Assembly (NCBI RefSeq): GCF_007671725.1
Contig: NZ_VCNM01000001.1
Span: forward strand, 1,364,001-1,428,000
Origin: Halorubrum depositum
Lineage (GTDB): Archaea > Halobacteriota > Halobacteria > Halobacteriales > Haloferacaceae
Length of the DNA: 64,000 bases
Direction of reading: 5' to 3'
Of the stretch, positions 27,561-36,215 are shown piece by piece. How positions within the stretch are numbered: the stretch's first letter is position 1; each line of letters opens with the position of its first letter. The position numbers were made by a program, and so were the translations under genes. The notes beneath the pieces are model-generated. The model did not search any database and was not told where the DNA came from. It saw nothing but the letters and a program-made list of their open reading frames with translations.

Positions 27561-30500
27561 ATGACAGACGGTAACAACCGGAAGAAGGCGCAAGCGGTCT
27601 TCTTCTCGCTCGTGATGGTGCTCTCCATGGTGGGGGGCTCCGTGGCGCTTGCGGGGAGTGCGGCCGCATCTCCTGACGGAAGCATGCTGAGTGATACGAT
27701 CGCTCAGCCGGGAGATGAGGTCACAATATCCGGAGATTACTCCGGTGACTACAACGGCGAATCGCTCTATGTGACGGTGGACAAGAATCAAGATGGAAGT
27801 ACGGTTAACGCCTCCTTCCAGATTCCTGGTCCAAACATCGATGAAAATGGCTCGTTTGAGTACGAGGCAGACGTAGATGGTGAGCTCGGGCTTGAAGACG
27901 GAGATGAGTCTGACATTTACGTTGCTGAAGACCAAAGTACGCTCCTCAATTCGGCAGGCACCTTGACTGTCGACGGTACCGCACCCGAATTCGGGAACGT
28001 TACACCCGAGTCAGACGTTAACGAGGCAAACGCCGAGGAGATCACGCTCGAAGTGAGTGACGAGACCACGAGCGTGGACAATCTCATCGTCACGGTCACG
28101 AACGGTAATGAGGAAGTGACCTGGGAGATCAACCCTGATTCCGACGAAACCGATGGCGTGAGCTTTGCCGACGAGACGCTCACTATCACGCCGGGTTCAG
28201 GCGACGTCCCGGCACTCAGCGCTGACAATACCTACAACGTCGACGTTACGGCCGAGGACACAGCAGGCAACTCGGATAACACGAACTTCAACGTCGATGT
28301 TACCAGCGCAGAGCCGAGTTTCACGCTCGATACGGTACCGGAGACGCCGGACGATCCGACCAACAACGAGAACGTAACCGTGACGGCAACCGTTGACGGT
28401 GGCGACTACGCCATCGACAATTCGACGGTTTCGCTGACCGTCCTAGATGAGGACGGCAACACGGTTGCGTCTTACGACGAGAGCGACTCCAGCGTCTACG
28501 AGAACGTCTCGCTGACTGAGAAGAAACTCACGCTCGATCCTGACGCGAATAACGAGAACGTCTCGTCGTACGCAGACGGGAGCTATTCGTTCGAGGTCAC
28601 TGCGACGAACAACATCAGCAATGCCAACACGACCACGTACGAGGACGTGTTCACGGTAGACACGACCTCTCCCGAAATAACTGACGTTTCGGTGACGAAC
28701 ACGCCGATCCTAGAGGACACGGCCAGTTCTCAGGTCGTGATCACGTTTGCCGAAGAGGACGTCGACGTGACCACCATCGACGCGACGGTGAACACGGGCG
28801 ACGGCACTGAAGCCCTGTCCGGCGGCGCTGACTTCGATGTTGACGAGAACGTCGCCATCGCCGATCTCTCGCTTGGCAATGGCGCGTACACTAACGTTGA
28901 GAACGACTCTGCGATCGTCAACGTCACCGCTGCTGATGACGAGGCCGGCAACGCACTGGCCAACCCGAACGACTCCGATAGCAACCAGACGTTCGCTATC
29001 GATACCCTGGGTCCCACGGTGTCCGTCAACCAGGGGAACCTCGACACGGCGGTTAGCGGTCTCATCAACGTCACTGGAGAAGTGAGCGTTGAGGACGCTG
29101 ACGGCAATGAGCCGCACTACGTCGTCGTTACCGACGATGGAGAACACGTAATCGACGACCCGAGAGACCTCGACACGACCGAACTACCTGAGGGCCAGCA
29201 CGTCCTCAGCGTGAGCGTCGAAGACGACTCGGGCAACTATGACAGCGCGGAACAAGACTTCACCGTCGACAACGTCGATCCGACTATCGAGTACGTCGGC
29301 AGCGATCCCATTTCGGGTGACGTCGATGTCGAGGACGCGTTCGATATCCACGACGCCGGAACGGCCGACGTCAGCTACAGTTGGAGCGTCGACACCGACG
29401 CGAGTGAAGACGGATTCGTGAACGGAGACGGCACGTCGTTCAACGTGAACGACGTCGGCGAAGGTGACTACAAGCTGGTAGCCACTGTCACCGAACACGA
29501 TGGTTCGACGACGGAGACCGCAGACGTTCGCGGCTCCACCCTGGATATCGAAACCGCGACGCTGACATCCGACGGCAGCAACGTCACGGCGACGGTCGAG
29601 TCGGACCTGCCCCTCGACAGCCTCGATGTGCGGATCCCGACGACCGACGAGCACTTCGATCAGTCCAATACGAGCTTCAGTCTCGATGACTTCGAACCGA
29701 CTGAAAACGAGAACGAACTGACCGTCGAGACGTCGCGTGACGGCGAGTACACGCTCGTTGTCGACAGCGCGACGTCCGGAGATCAGGTCTACGAAGGTGG
29801 TGCGAGCGATTCCACGATCGTTGACTCTGAGGCTCCGTCGCTCGTCGACGCCGACGTCATCGGGGTCGACAGCGGCCAGTCACAAGTCGAGCTCAAGTTC
29901 TCCGAACCGCTAGCGACGACCTTCGACGGAGGAGATGTTTCCTTCGAGAATGACCGCGCGGTCGACATCGGTGGCAACATCGACAGTGCGACCGGGACTG
30001 CGGTCATCACGTTCGACCGCGAGATCCAGACCGGGGACGACCCCGAACTGGTCATCGACGCTGATTCGTACACGGACGCCAACGGCACGTCGAATCAGGA
30101 AGATGTCGAAGTCGTCGACAGCGCGGAACTCGACCTGACCGAGGGCGCGAACTTCGTCTCCGTTCCGGTGGAGACGGGCGCCGTCCCTCTCGATGAGGTC
30201 GACACCTCGAACGTCGACGCCATCTGGGCGTACGACGACGGCGAGTGGGAGAGCTTCGATCCCGACGCCGACGAGAACGACTTCGACGCGCTCGAAGCCG
30301 GCCAGGGGTACGTCCTCTACGCCGACTCCGACACGACCGTCGACGTCCGCGGTTACACGGTCATCGCGAGCAACACCGACGACGGTCCGACCGCGCCCGC
30401 AGTGGAGAACCTGCAGGCCGGCTGGAACTTCGTCGGTCACTTCCAGGAAGGCACGCAGTCGGCAGACCGCGCACTGACCACTGTCGATCAGGTCAGCGAA

Positions 30501-31979
30501 GTCGGTGTGCTCGGCCAGGCCAGCCAGTACTCCGTTCAGACGGTCGACGCGCTGGAGCCCGGCGAGTCTTACTGGGTCTTCGTCGAGTCCAACGACCAGT
30601 ACGTCCGGACGACCTACGAGAACGCTGACCAGAGCGCGGCGCCCTCGGTGACGAACGTTAATGTCACCGACGGTGACGACGAGATCGTCACGACCGGCGA
30701 CACGGTAACCGTGAGCGCCGACGTCGTTGACGACAACCTGCAGGGGGTCTTCGTCGACGCGTCACCGCTTGGCGGCACCGATAATGTCGAACTCACTCCC
30801 GACGGTGGCGACACCTACTCCGCCTCCTTCGATGTCGGTAGTGAGGGTCCGGTCGCTTCTGACGGAGAAGTGAATCTCACTGTCGTCGCGTTCGACGATG
30901 GCGGCGTCTCGAGCTTCGGTGAAGACGGTGTCACTGTTCCCGAACAGGTCGACACCGTCTCGATCGACGACGTCAACGCCGAAGACGAAGTCGTCAACGT
31001 CACCGTTGAGGACACGAACGGTGTCGCATCCGCGGAGCTGATCTTCAACGGTAGCGACGACACCGAACAGGTCGTCGCTAGCTTGAACAATGGTCTCACC
31101 GAGGGTGAGAACACAGTCGATGTCAGCGGGCTGGCCGCTGACAACTACGACATCGAACTGAACGTCAGCGACTCGGTCGGTAACGAGGCGACCGACACTG
31201 ATTCGATCAGTCTGACGACCAGCGGTGACATTGCGGTCACCGGCGGAGACGTCAACACGAACCCAGTTCTGGCTGAAGATAGTATTGACAACCACGAATT
31301 CACGTTCACGGCTGAGAACGTGAGCCAAGACGGTGACACTGACGAGTTCTGGCTGACCTTCCCGGACGAAGTGACGGTCGACGTCAACGGTGTTAATCCT
31401 GCTGGGACAGATGTGACTGTCTCCCAGGGTCCCGAGGTCCGGAGTGTCGATAGCGGCGATAACAATGCCATCTACTTCCAGCTCGACGCAGACGGTGGCG
31501 ACACCTACACGACCGACGTGACTGTCGATGCGGGTACTAACGTGTACCCCGAAGGAGACCACGATGTCAACGTCTCCGTCGTCGACAGTGACGGTGACAC
31601 AGTCGATAACTCGACGATTGTGACCGTGAACTCTGACGGTACTGCTCCGCAGTATGTCAGTGCCTCCGATAACGGCACGGTTGACGGTAACACCACCCTG
31701 AATGTCACGCTGAACGACAGCGTGTCCGGGCTCAACGCGAGCACGATCGACTCTGGCGACTTCAACGTGACCAACCAGAGCGGTGCTGGTGACACGAACG
31801 TGCTCTCCAGTATCAACACGGATGGTGTGACCGACGGAGAGACCGGAGATCAGATCGTCGTGCTCACTCTCGATGGTGACTACAGCAGTGACGACCTGCA
31901 GGTCGCAATCGAGGGTGAGATCGAAGACGGGGTTGGGAACGCCCTGACAAGTGGAACCCAATCCATAACGCGCTCCTAG
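27561..31979 (+). CDS. S-layer-type surface glycoprotein with Ig-like domains
   Basis: A 1472-residue secreted protein. Residues 1-36 are a signal peptide of the haloarchaeal surface-glycoprotein type (KKAQAVFFSLVMVLSMVGG), cleaved near ALAGSAAAS. The rest is a chain of Ig-like beta domains (repeated GTAPEFG / TSPEIT / GPTVSV / DPTIEY starts). A globular domain lies about residues 855-1020 (LTEGANFVSVPVETG ... LQAGWNFVGHFQEGT), then more Ig-like domains follow. More than twenty N-X-S/T sequons suggest heavy N-glycosylation. It is longer than the classical ~830-residue haloarchaeal S-layer proteins and ends ...TQSITRS with no PGF-CTERM or final membrane helix. GC is lower than in neighbours and varies along the gene. 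Confidence 0.88.
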   Translation: MTDGNNRKKAQAVFFSLVMVLSMVGGSVALAGSAAASPDGSMLSDTIAQPGDEVTISGDYSGDYNGESLYVTVDKNQDGSTVNASFQIPGPNIDENGSFEYEADVDGELGLEDGDESDIYVAEDQSTLLNSAGTLTVDGTAPEFGNVTPESDVNEANAEEITLEVSDETTSVDNLIVTVTNGNEEVTWEINPDSDETDGVSFADETLTITPGSGDVPALSADNTYNVDVTAEDTAGNSDNTNFNVDVTSAEPSFTLDTVPETPDDPTNNENVTVTATVDGGDYAIDNSTVSLTVLDEDGNTVASYDESDSSVYENVSLTEKKLTLDPDANNENVSSYADGSYSFEVTATNNISNANTTTYEDVFTVDTTSPEITDVSVTNTPILEDTASSQVVITFAEEDVDVTTIDATVNTGDGTEALSGGADFDVDENVAIADLSLGNGAYTNVENDSAIVNVTAADDEAGNALANPNDSDSNQTFAIDTLGPTVSVNQGNLDTAVSGLINVTGEVSVEDADGNEPHYVVVTDDGEHVIDDPRDLDTTELPEGQHVLSVSVEDDSGNYDSAEQDFTVDNVDPTIEYVGSDPISGDVDVEDAFDIHDAGTADVSYSWSVDTDASEDGFVNGDGTSFNVNDVGEGDYKLVATVTEHDGSTTETADVRGSTLDIETATLTSDGSNVTATVESDLPLDSLDVRIPTTDEHFDQSNTSFSLDDFEPTENENELTVETSRDGEYTLVVDSATSGDQVYEGGASDSTIVDSEAPSLVDADVIGVDSGQSQVELKFSEPLATTFDGGDVSFENDRAVDIGGNIDSATGTAVITFDREIQTGDDPELVIDADSYTDANGTSNQEDVEVVDSAELDLTEGANFVSVPVETGAVPLDEVDTSNVDAIWAYDDGEWESFDPDADENDFDALEAGQGYVLYADSDTTVDVRGYTVIASNTDDGPTAPAVENLQAGWNFVGHFQEGTQSADRALTTVDQVSEVGVLGQASQYSVQTVDALEPGESYWVFVESNDQYVRTTYENADQSAAPSVTNVNVTDGDDEIVTTGDTVTVSADVVDDNLQGVFVDASPLGGTDNVELTPDGGDTYSASFDVGSEGPVASDGEVNLTVVAFDDGGVSSFGEDGVTVPEQVDTVSIDDVNAEDEVVNVTVEDTNGVASAELIFNGSDDTEQVVASLNNGLTEGENTVDVSGLAADNYDIELNVSDSVGNEATDTDSISLTTSGDIAVTGGDVNTNPVLAEDSIDNHEFTFTAENVSQDGDTDEFWLTFPDEVTVDVNGVNPAGTDVTVSQGPEVRSVDSGDNNAIYFQLDADGGDTYTTDVTVDAGTNVYPEGDHDVNVSVVDSDGDTVDNSTIVTVNSDGTAPQYVSASDNGTVDGNTTLNVTLNDSVSGLNASTIDSGDFNVTNQSGAGDTNVLSSINTDGVTDGETGDQIVVLTLDGDYSSDDLQVAIEGEIEDGVGNALTSGTQSITRS

Positions 31980-32046
31980 GGGAATCTAGCTTAATTTCTC
32001 ACCTCCCCAAATTTATCGCACAAATAACATACTGATGCTACATACC

Positions 32047-33468
32047 ATGGAAAACACATCAACGATACTACGGCTCTTGGTCGTAGCCGTCGCGCTCGCG
32101 ACGCTCGTCGGCGGGGTCGCTGCGCCGGTCGCGGCGCAGAGCGACGGCCCGCCACAGCCGCCGAACCGCGTCTACGGTGACGTGGTCGACGACGGCGGCA
32201 GCGCGGTCGCCGGCGTGACGGTCGAAGCCGTCTACGACGGCGAGACGGTCGCGTCCACCGAGACCGACGCCGACGGGTACTACGACTTCCAAGTCTCCAA
32301 CGAGGACAACTCGCTGGAGGCCGGCGACGAAGTCGAGATCACCGCCGGCGGCGCCTCCGACACCATCACCTGGGAGTCGGGCGCCTCCGAGCGCCTGGAC
32401 CTCTCCGGCGCCGAAGCACCGCCCGACGACGGCGGTGACGGCTCTGATGGCGGAGACGGCTCCGACGGCGGCGACGGTACTGACGGCGGTGACGGTTCCG
32501 ACGGCGGTGACGGTTCCGACGGCGGAGACGGCACTGACGGCGGCGACGGTTCCGACGGCGGAGCTGGCGGTGGCGGTGGCGGCGGCGGTGCCGGCACCGG
32601 CGGCGGCACGTCCGACGTGCAGCCGCCCGAACCGCCGGCCGACGTCGACGTCGAGGCCGACGAAACGGCCGACCTCGTCACCGACGACGAGACCGGCACG
32701 ACCACGGCCACGTTCGGCGAAGACAACGCGGTCGAGTCGGTCACCTTCGGCTTCAGCGCCTCCGGCAGCGTCAACGCCCGGACGCTGAGCGCGGCGCCGG
32801 ACGAGACCGGGCCCGCGCCCGGCTCCGCCGCGACCGTCGCGCAGATCACCGTGGGCGACGCGCTCCGGAACTCCGAGGCGACGGTCCGCAAGCGCGTCAC
32901 GCGCGAACGGCTCTCGGGGATCGGCGCTGACCCCGAGGACCTCACCGCCTTCCGCTTCGCGGACGGCGAGTGGCAGGCCCTCGACACCGAGGTCTCCGGC
33001 GAGACCGACCAGCGCGTCGTCATCGAGTTCGAGACGCCCGGCTTCTCGTACTTCGCGGTGAGCGCGACCGGCGAACCGACCGCCGCGATCGACGCCCCGA
33101 GCGAGGTCGAAGCCGGCACCGAGGTCACCCTCGACGCCTCCGGCTCCGAGACCGAGTACGGCGAGATCGACTCGTACGACTGGTCCGTCGACGGCGAGAG
33201 TCTCAGCGGCGAGACCGCCACGACGACCCTCGACGAGGCCGGCGACGTCAGCGTCGAGCTGACCGTCACGAACGACGCCGGCGAGACGGACACCGCGTCC
33301 GCGACGATCACCGTCGCACAGGCCGGCGACGACACCGGCGACGACGGCGCTGACGGCGCCGACGGCGGCGACGGCAGCACCGACGACGGGATTCCCGGCT
33401 TCGGCCCGCTCGTCGCGCTCGTCGCGCTCGTCGCGGCCGCGCTGCTCGCGACGCGTCGGAACGACTGA
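32047..33468 (+). CDS. PGF-CTERM surface protein with PGF-pre-PGF and PKD domains
   Basis: A secreted protein of 473 residues from the ATG at 32047; ATG 32035 would add four residues. A TATA-like TTTATC (about 32011-32016) lies in the right place for either. In order: a signal peptide (LLVVAVALATLVGG); a carboxypeptidase-regulatory-like beta domain (~35-115); a GGDGSDGG repeat linker (~125-175); a domain like PGF-pre-PGF (~195-335); a PKD domain (~340-425); and a tail with PGFGPLVALVALVAAALLA then RRND. That last part is the PGF-CTERM signal recognised by archaeosortase A. It follows the S-layer-type gene by 67 bp. Confidence 0.9.
   Translation: MENTSTILRLLVVAVALATLVGGVAAPVAAQSDGPPQPPNRVYGDVVDDGGSAVAGVTVEAVYDGETVASTETDADGYYDFQVSNEDNSLEAGDEVEITAGGASDTITWESGASERLDLSGAEAPPDDGGDGSDGGDGSDGGDGTDGGDGSDGGDGSDGGDGTDGGDGSDGGAGGGGGGGGAGTGGGTSDVQPPEPPADVDVEADETADLVTDDETGTTTATFGEDNAVESVTFGFSASGSVNARTLSAAPDETGPAPGSAATVAQITVGDALRNSEATVRKRVTRERLSGIGADPEDLTAFRFADGEWQALDTEVSGETDQRVVIEFETPGFSYFAVSATGEPTAAIDAPSEVEAGTEVTLDASGSETEYGEIDSYDWSVDGESLSGETATTTLDEAGDVSVELTVTNDAGETDTASATITVAQAGDDTGDDGADGADGGDGSTDDGIPGFGPLVALVALVAAALLATRRND
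32433..32555 (+). repeat. Coding repeat of GGDGSDGGDG units
   Basis: Short imperfect units encoding Gly-Gly-Asp-Gly-(Ser/Thr)-Asp are repeated in frame to form the flexible linker. This is protein low complexity, not a CRISPR array. Confidence 0.8.
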
Positions 33469-33499
33469 AAAGCCCCGTTCGACCACCCGCGTTCTCCCG

Positions 33500-33505
33500 T
33501 TTTTT
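33500..33505 (+). terminator. Oligo-T terminator candidate
   Basis: Six T residues follow ctcccg, about 32 bp after the stop of the PGF-CTERM gene. Oligo-T runs of this kind terminate transcription in archaea. Confidence 0.5.
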
Positions 33506-33637
33506 CGCGCCCACGAGCGACCGGTGTAGTGAGCGCGACCTTTGGCCCGCGTAGGCGGCGACTTACGCGCGGGCCGCACTGGAAATCATAAATTAAGAGA
33601 TGCATACTGATACGACAGGCAACGGTCCGTGCAAGGC

Positions 33638-34471
33638 ATGGGGTCAGTGGGTTCACGTCTGTTATCTCGGGGGCGGCGCTTGGTCGAGGCGGTCGGTCTT
33701 ACGCCGATAATAAGGCCGCTGTACGGGCGATGGAGCGACCTCCGATACCGGATGGCCGGCGACAGCTACGACGTCGAAATCGGACGGGCCAGTGCGCGGT
33801 TCGGTATCCCGACGCGAAACGAGTGGACGGATTTCCGGACGATCGAGGAACGACCGGTCCTCGACCACCTCGTGTCGAACCTCCGCGACGACGACGTCTT
33901 CTACGACGTCGGCGCCAATCTCGGACTCTACTCGTGTATCGCGGCGGACGTGGTGACCGGCCCCGTCGTGGCGTTCGAACCCCACCCCGACAACGCCGAT
34001 CGGCTCGAAGACAACGCCGCCCTCAACGGCGCCGACGTCTCGACCTACCGGCGTGCGCTCGCCGACTCCACGGGGGAGGCGGAGCTCGCGCTCACGCTGG
34101 ACAAAGTCGGATCGGCCGGCCACACGCTGGTGTCCGACTGGGCCGCGGGCGACGATCGCATCACGGTCCCGAAGGTCCGCGGCGACGAACTCATCGACCG
34201 GGAGGGCCTCCCGCGTCCGACCGTACTCAAGATAGACGTGGAGGGCGCCGAACGGGCGGTCCTCGACGGATTGGAGTCGACCCTGTCGCGCCCGGACTGC
34301 CGATCGGTGTACTGCGAGACCCACGCGGAGCGACTCGAGAAAGAGGGGAGCTCGGTGGCGGACGTCCGCGCCGCGCTCGAATCACACGGGTTCTCCCTCA
34401 CCGAGTTCTCCGTTCGGGAGGGGAAAGGGGAGTCGATGCTCGTCGGGACGAAATCGAGCGGCGCGAAGTGA
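33638..34471 (+). CDS. FkbM-family methyltransferase
   Basis: A 277-residue SAM-dependent methyltransferase; a GTG at 33629 would add three residues. The SAM-binding motif is VFYDVGANLGLYSC (about residue 90), then VVAFEPHPDNADRLEDNAALN (about 113-133) and LKIDVEGAE (about 200), the FkbM family hallmarks. Such enzymes O-methylate sugars or natural products. Its position two genes after an N-glycosylated surface protein suggests methylation of S-layer glycans, which is inference. No glycosyltransferases lie nearby. A TATA-like cataaatta at about 33587-33595 lies 40-50 bp upstream. Confidence 0.88.
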   Translation: MGSVGSRLLSRGRRLVEAVGLTPIIRPLYGRWSDLRYRMAGDSYDVEIGRASARFGIPTRNEWTDFRTIEERPVLDHLVSNLRDDDVFYDVGANLGLYSCIAADVVTGPVVAFEPHPDNADRLEDNAALNGADVSTYRRALADSTGEAELALTLDKVGSAGHTLVSDWAAGDDRITVPKVRGDELIDREGLPRPTVLKIDVEGAERAVLDGLESTLSRPDCRSVYCETHAERLEKEGSSVADVRAALESHGFSLTEFSVREGKGESMLVGTKSSGAK

Positions 34472-34696
34472 GCGGTGCGGTCCGACGGGATTCGAAGAGA
34501 CCTGTCGCTCGCGGACTGCTCGCCGCGAGAAGTACGGGCCGGGAGGGATCCACGCGAGCGAAGCGAGCGTGGAGCCAGTCGGACCCACAGGGTACGACTG
34601 GATTCGAACCACGGTCACTCCGCAGGCTCCGTTCCCTGATTCGAATCCCTCCTGCCGGTTCACTCGACGGTTCGCGCTGCTCACCGTCTCGTTGCA
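34472..34696. other. 225-bp tRNA-end scar region
   Basis: A non-coding stretch between the FkbM gene and tRNA-Lys. It holds the 16-bp duplicate of the tRNA 3' end, three T-loop-like GATTCGAA motifs and the inverted repeat CCACGC/GCGTGG around 34550-34572. It looks like overlapping remains of tRNA-targeted integrations. No integrase gene is present. Confidence 0.55.
34534..34549. repeat. Duplicate of the tRNA-Lys 3' end (att-like repeat)
   Basis: Sixteen bases ACGGGCCGGGAGGGAT are identical to 34696-34711, which covers the 3' acceptor end of tRNA-Lys. The copies are direct repeats 162 bp apart. T-loop-like GATTCGAA motifs also occur at 34489-34496, 34601-34608, 34638-34645 and inside the tRNA at 34709-34716. 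Confidence 0.7.
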
Positions 34697-34770
34697 CGGG
34701 CCGGGAGGGATTCGAACCCCCGACCGTCCGGTTAAAAGCCGGACGCTCTCCCTAACTGAGCTACCGGCCC
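34697..34770 (-). tRNA. tRNA-Lys (anticodon UUU)
   Basis: A 74-nt cloverleaf on the minus strand. The acceptor stem is GGGCCGG / CCGGCCC with discriminator G, and the D arm is GCTC...GAGC. The anticodon stem TCCGG/CCGGA encloses the loop CTTTTAA, giving anticodon TTT. The T loop is TTCGAAT with stem GGGGG/CCCTC. No intron and no encoded CCA. A TATA-like element on this strand (aacgtttatcc, about 34799-34809) lies about 30-35 bp upstream. Confidence 0.95.
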
Positions 34771-34892
34771 AGACACGAATCGGTACGGACAGACCACGGA
34801 TAAACGTTTAGAAACCACCCACGGCGAGGCCGAGGCGATCTCGCGTCCGGCGGATCCGAAACGGTTTCCCGGCCGCCGCCGTCGCCGCGAGC

Positions 34893-36215
34893 ATGGACTT
34901 CGACATGCGCGCGTTCGCCGCCGACTGCTGTCGGTTCGCCTCCACCGCCGGCGAGGAGGCGGCCGCGGCCGACTTCGTCGAGGGGCGACTCGACGACCTC
35001 GGCTTCGAGACGCACGCGTGGGACGCCGACCCCGACCTCCTCGCGGGCCACCCCTCCTTCCCGGACGACCTCGACGAGGCGGACGTGGCGGGGCGGAAGA
35101 GCGTCGGCGGCGTCCTCGAACTCGGCGGTGCGACGGCGGCGGACGAGGGGGACGCCGCCGACGCGCCCACGGTCGTGCTGAACGGCCACATCGACGTGGT
35201 CCCGGCCGAGCCCGCCGAGTGGTCGAGCGATCCCTTCGAGCCGGAGTGGGGCGGGAGCGACGGCGAGGGCGACGGTGAGACGCTCACCGCCCGCGGCGCG
35301 GCGGACATGAAGTCGGGGGTCGCGGCGTGCGTGGGCGCGGCGCTCGACGTCCGGGCGGCGGCCGAGGCCGGGGGGCTCGACCTCCCGGAGAGCGGGCTTC
35401 GGGTCGTCGTCGAGGCGGTCGCGGGCGAGGAGGACGGCGGGTACGGCGCGGCGACCGCGGCGCTCGCGAACCCGTACCCCTTCGAGCGCGACGCGGCGAT
35501 CGTCGCGGAGCCGACCGAGCTGCGCCCCGTCGTCGCCACCGAGGGGTCGGTGATGGCGCGGCTGGAGCTGACCGGGCGCAGCGCGCACGCCGCCACGCGC
35601 TGGCGCGGCGAGGACGTCCTCCCGCGGTTCGAGGCGATCCGCGGGGCGTTCATGGACCTGGAGACGGAGCGCGGGGAGTCGGTGACCCACCCCTTATACG
35701 CCGAGTTCCCGGTGCCGTGGCCGGTGGTCTGCGGGACCGTCGAGGCGGGGTCGTGGGCGTCGACGGTGCCGGCGACGCTCGCCGCGGAGTTCCGGATCGG
35801 GGTTGCGCCCGGGGAGACGGTCGACGAGGTGGAGGCGGCGTTCCGCGAGCGGCTCGACGCGGTCGGCGCCGAGGACCCGTGGCTGCGCGAGCACCCGCCG
35901 ACGTTCGAGCGCTTCTCGGTGCAGTTCGAGGCGAGCGAGGTCGCCGTCGACGAGCCGATCGTCGAGGCCGCGCGGGCGGGGCTCGTCGACGCCGGCCTCC
36001 CGAACCCGGAGCCGACCGGGGCGACCTACGGCGCCGACTCCAGGCATTACGTCGCGGCGGGGATCCCGACCGTGCTGTTGGGGCCGGGGACGGTCACGGA
36101 GGCGCACTACCCCGACGAGACGATCGCGTGGGACGAGGTCGAGAAGGGACGGGCGGCGATCGCGGCCGCGGTCGGCCGGTTCGCCGAGGGCTACTCCGAC
36201 GCGCCGGCGAAGTAG
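34893..36215 (+). CDS. M20-family metallopeptidase (ArgE/DapE type)
   Basis: A 440-residue zinc amidohydrolase that removes acyl groups from amino acids or cleaves peptides. Metal-binding and catalytic motifs in order: NGHIDVVPA (about residue 95), ARGAADMKSG (about 135), AVAGEEDGGYG (about 180), and the late TYGADSRHYVAAGIPTVLLGPG (about 375-396). The dimerisation domain sits in the middle (LTGRSAHAATRWRGEDVL). Substrate is not determined by these motifs. Its last 25 bp overlap the end of the convergent 221-residue gene. Confidence 0.9.
   Translation: MDFDMRAFAADCCRFASTAGEEAAAADFVEGRLDDLGFETHAWDADPDLLAGHPSFPDDLDEADVAGRKSVGGVLELGGATAADEGDAADAPTVVLNGHIDVVPAEPAEWSSDPFEPEWGGSDGEGDGETLTARGAADMKSGVAACVGAALDVRAAAEAGGLDLPESGLRVVVEAVAGEEDGGYGAATAALANPYPFERDAAIVAEPTELRPVVATEGSVMARLELTGRSAHAATRWRGEDVLPRFEAIRGAFMDLETERGESVTHPLYAEFPVPWPVVCGTVEAGSWASTVPATLAAEFRIGVAPGETVDEVEAAFRERLDAVGAEDPWLREHPPTFERFSVQFEASEVAVDEPIVEAARAGLVDAGLPNPEPTGATYGADSRHYVAAGIPTVLLGPGTVTEAHYPDETIAWDEVEKGRAAIAAAVGRFAEGYSDAPAK

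Noticed and set aside
32433-32555. Regular short repeats that resemble a CRISPR array
   Set aside because: The period is about 9-24 bp with no spacers, it is in frame inside a coding linker and encodes GGDGSDGG units. No cas genes are present in the window.
34472-34696. Second tRNA gene next to tRNA-Lys
   Set aside because: T-loop-like motifs are present, but no complete acceptor, D or anticodon arms can be folded around them.
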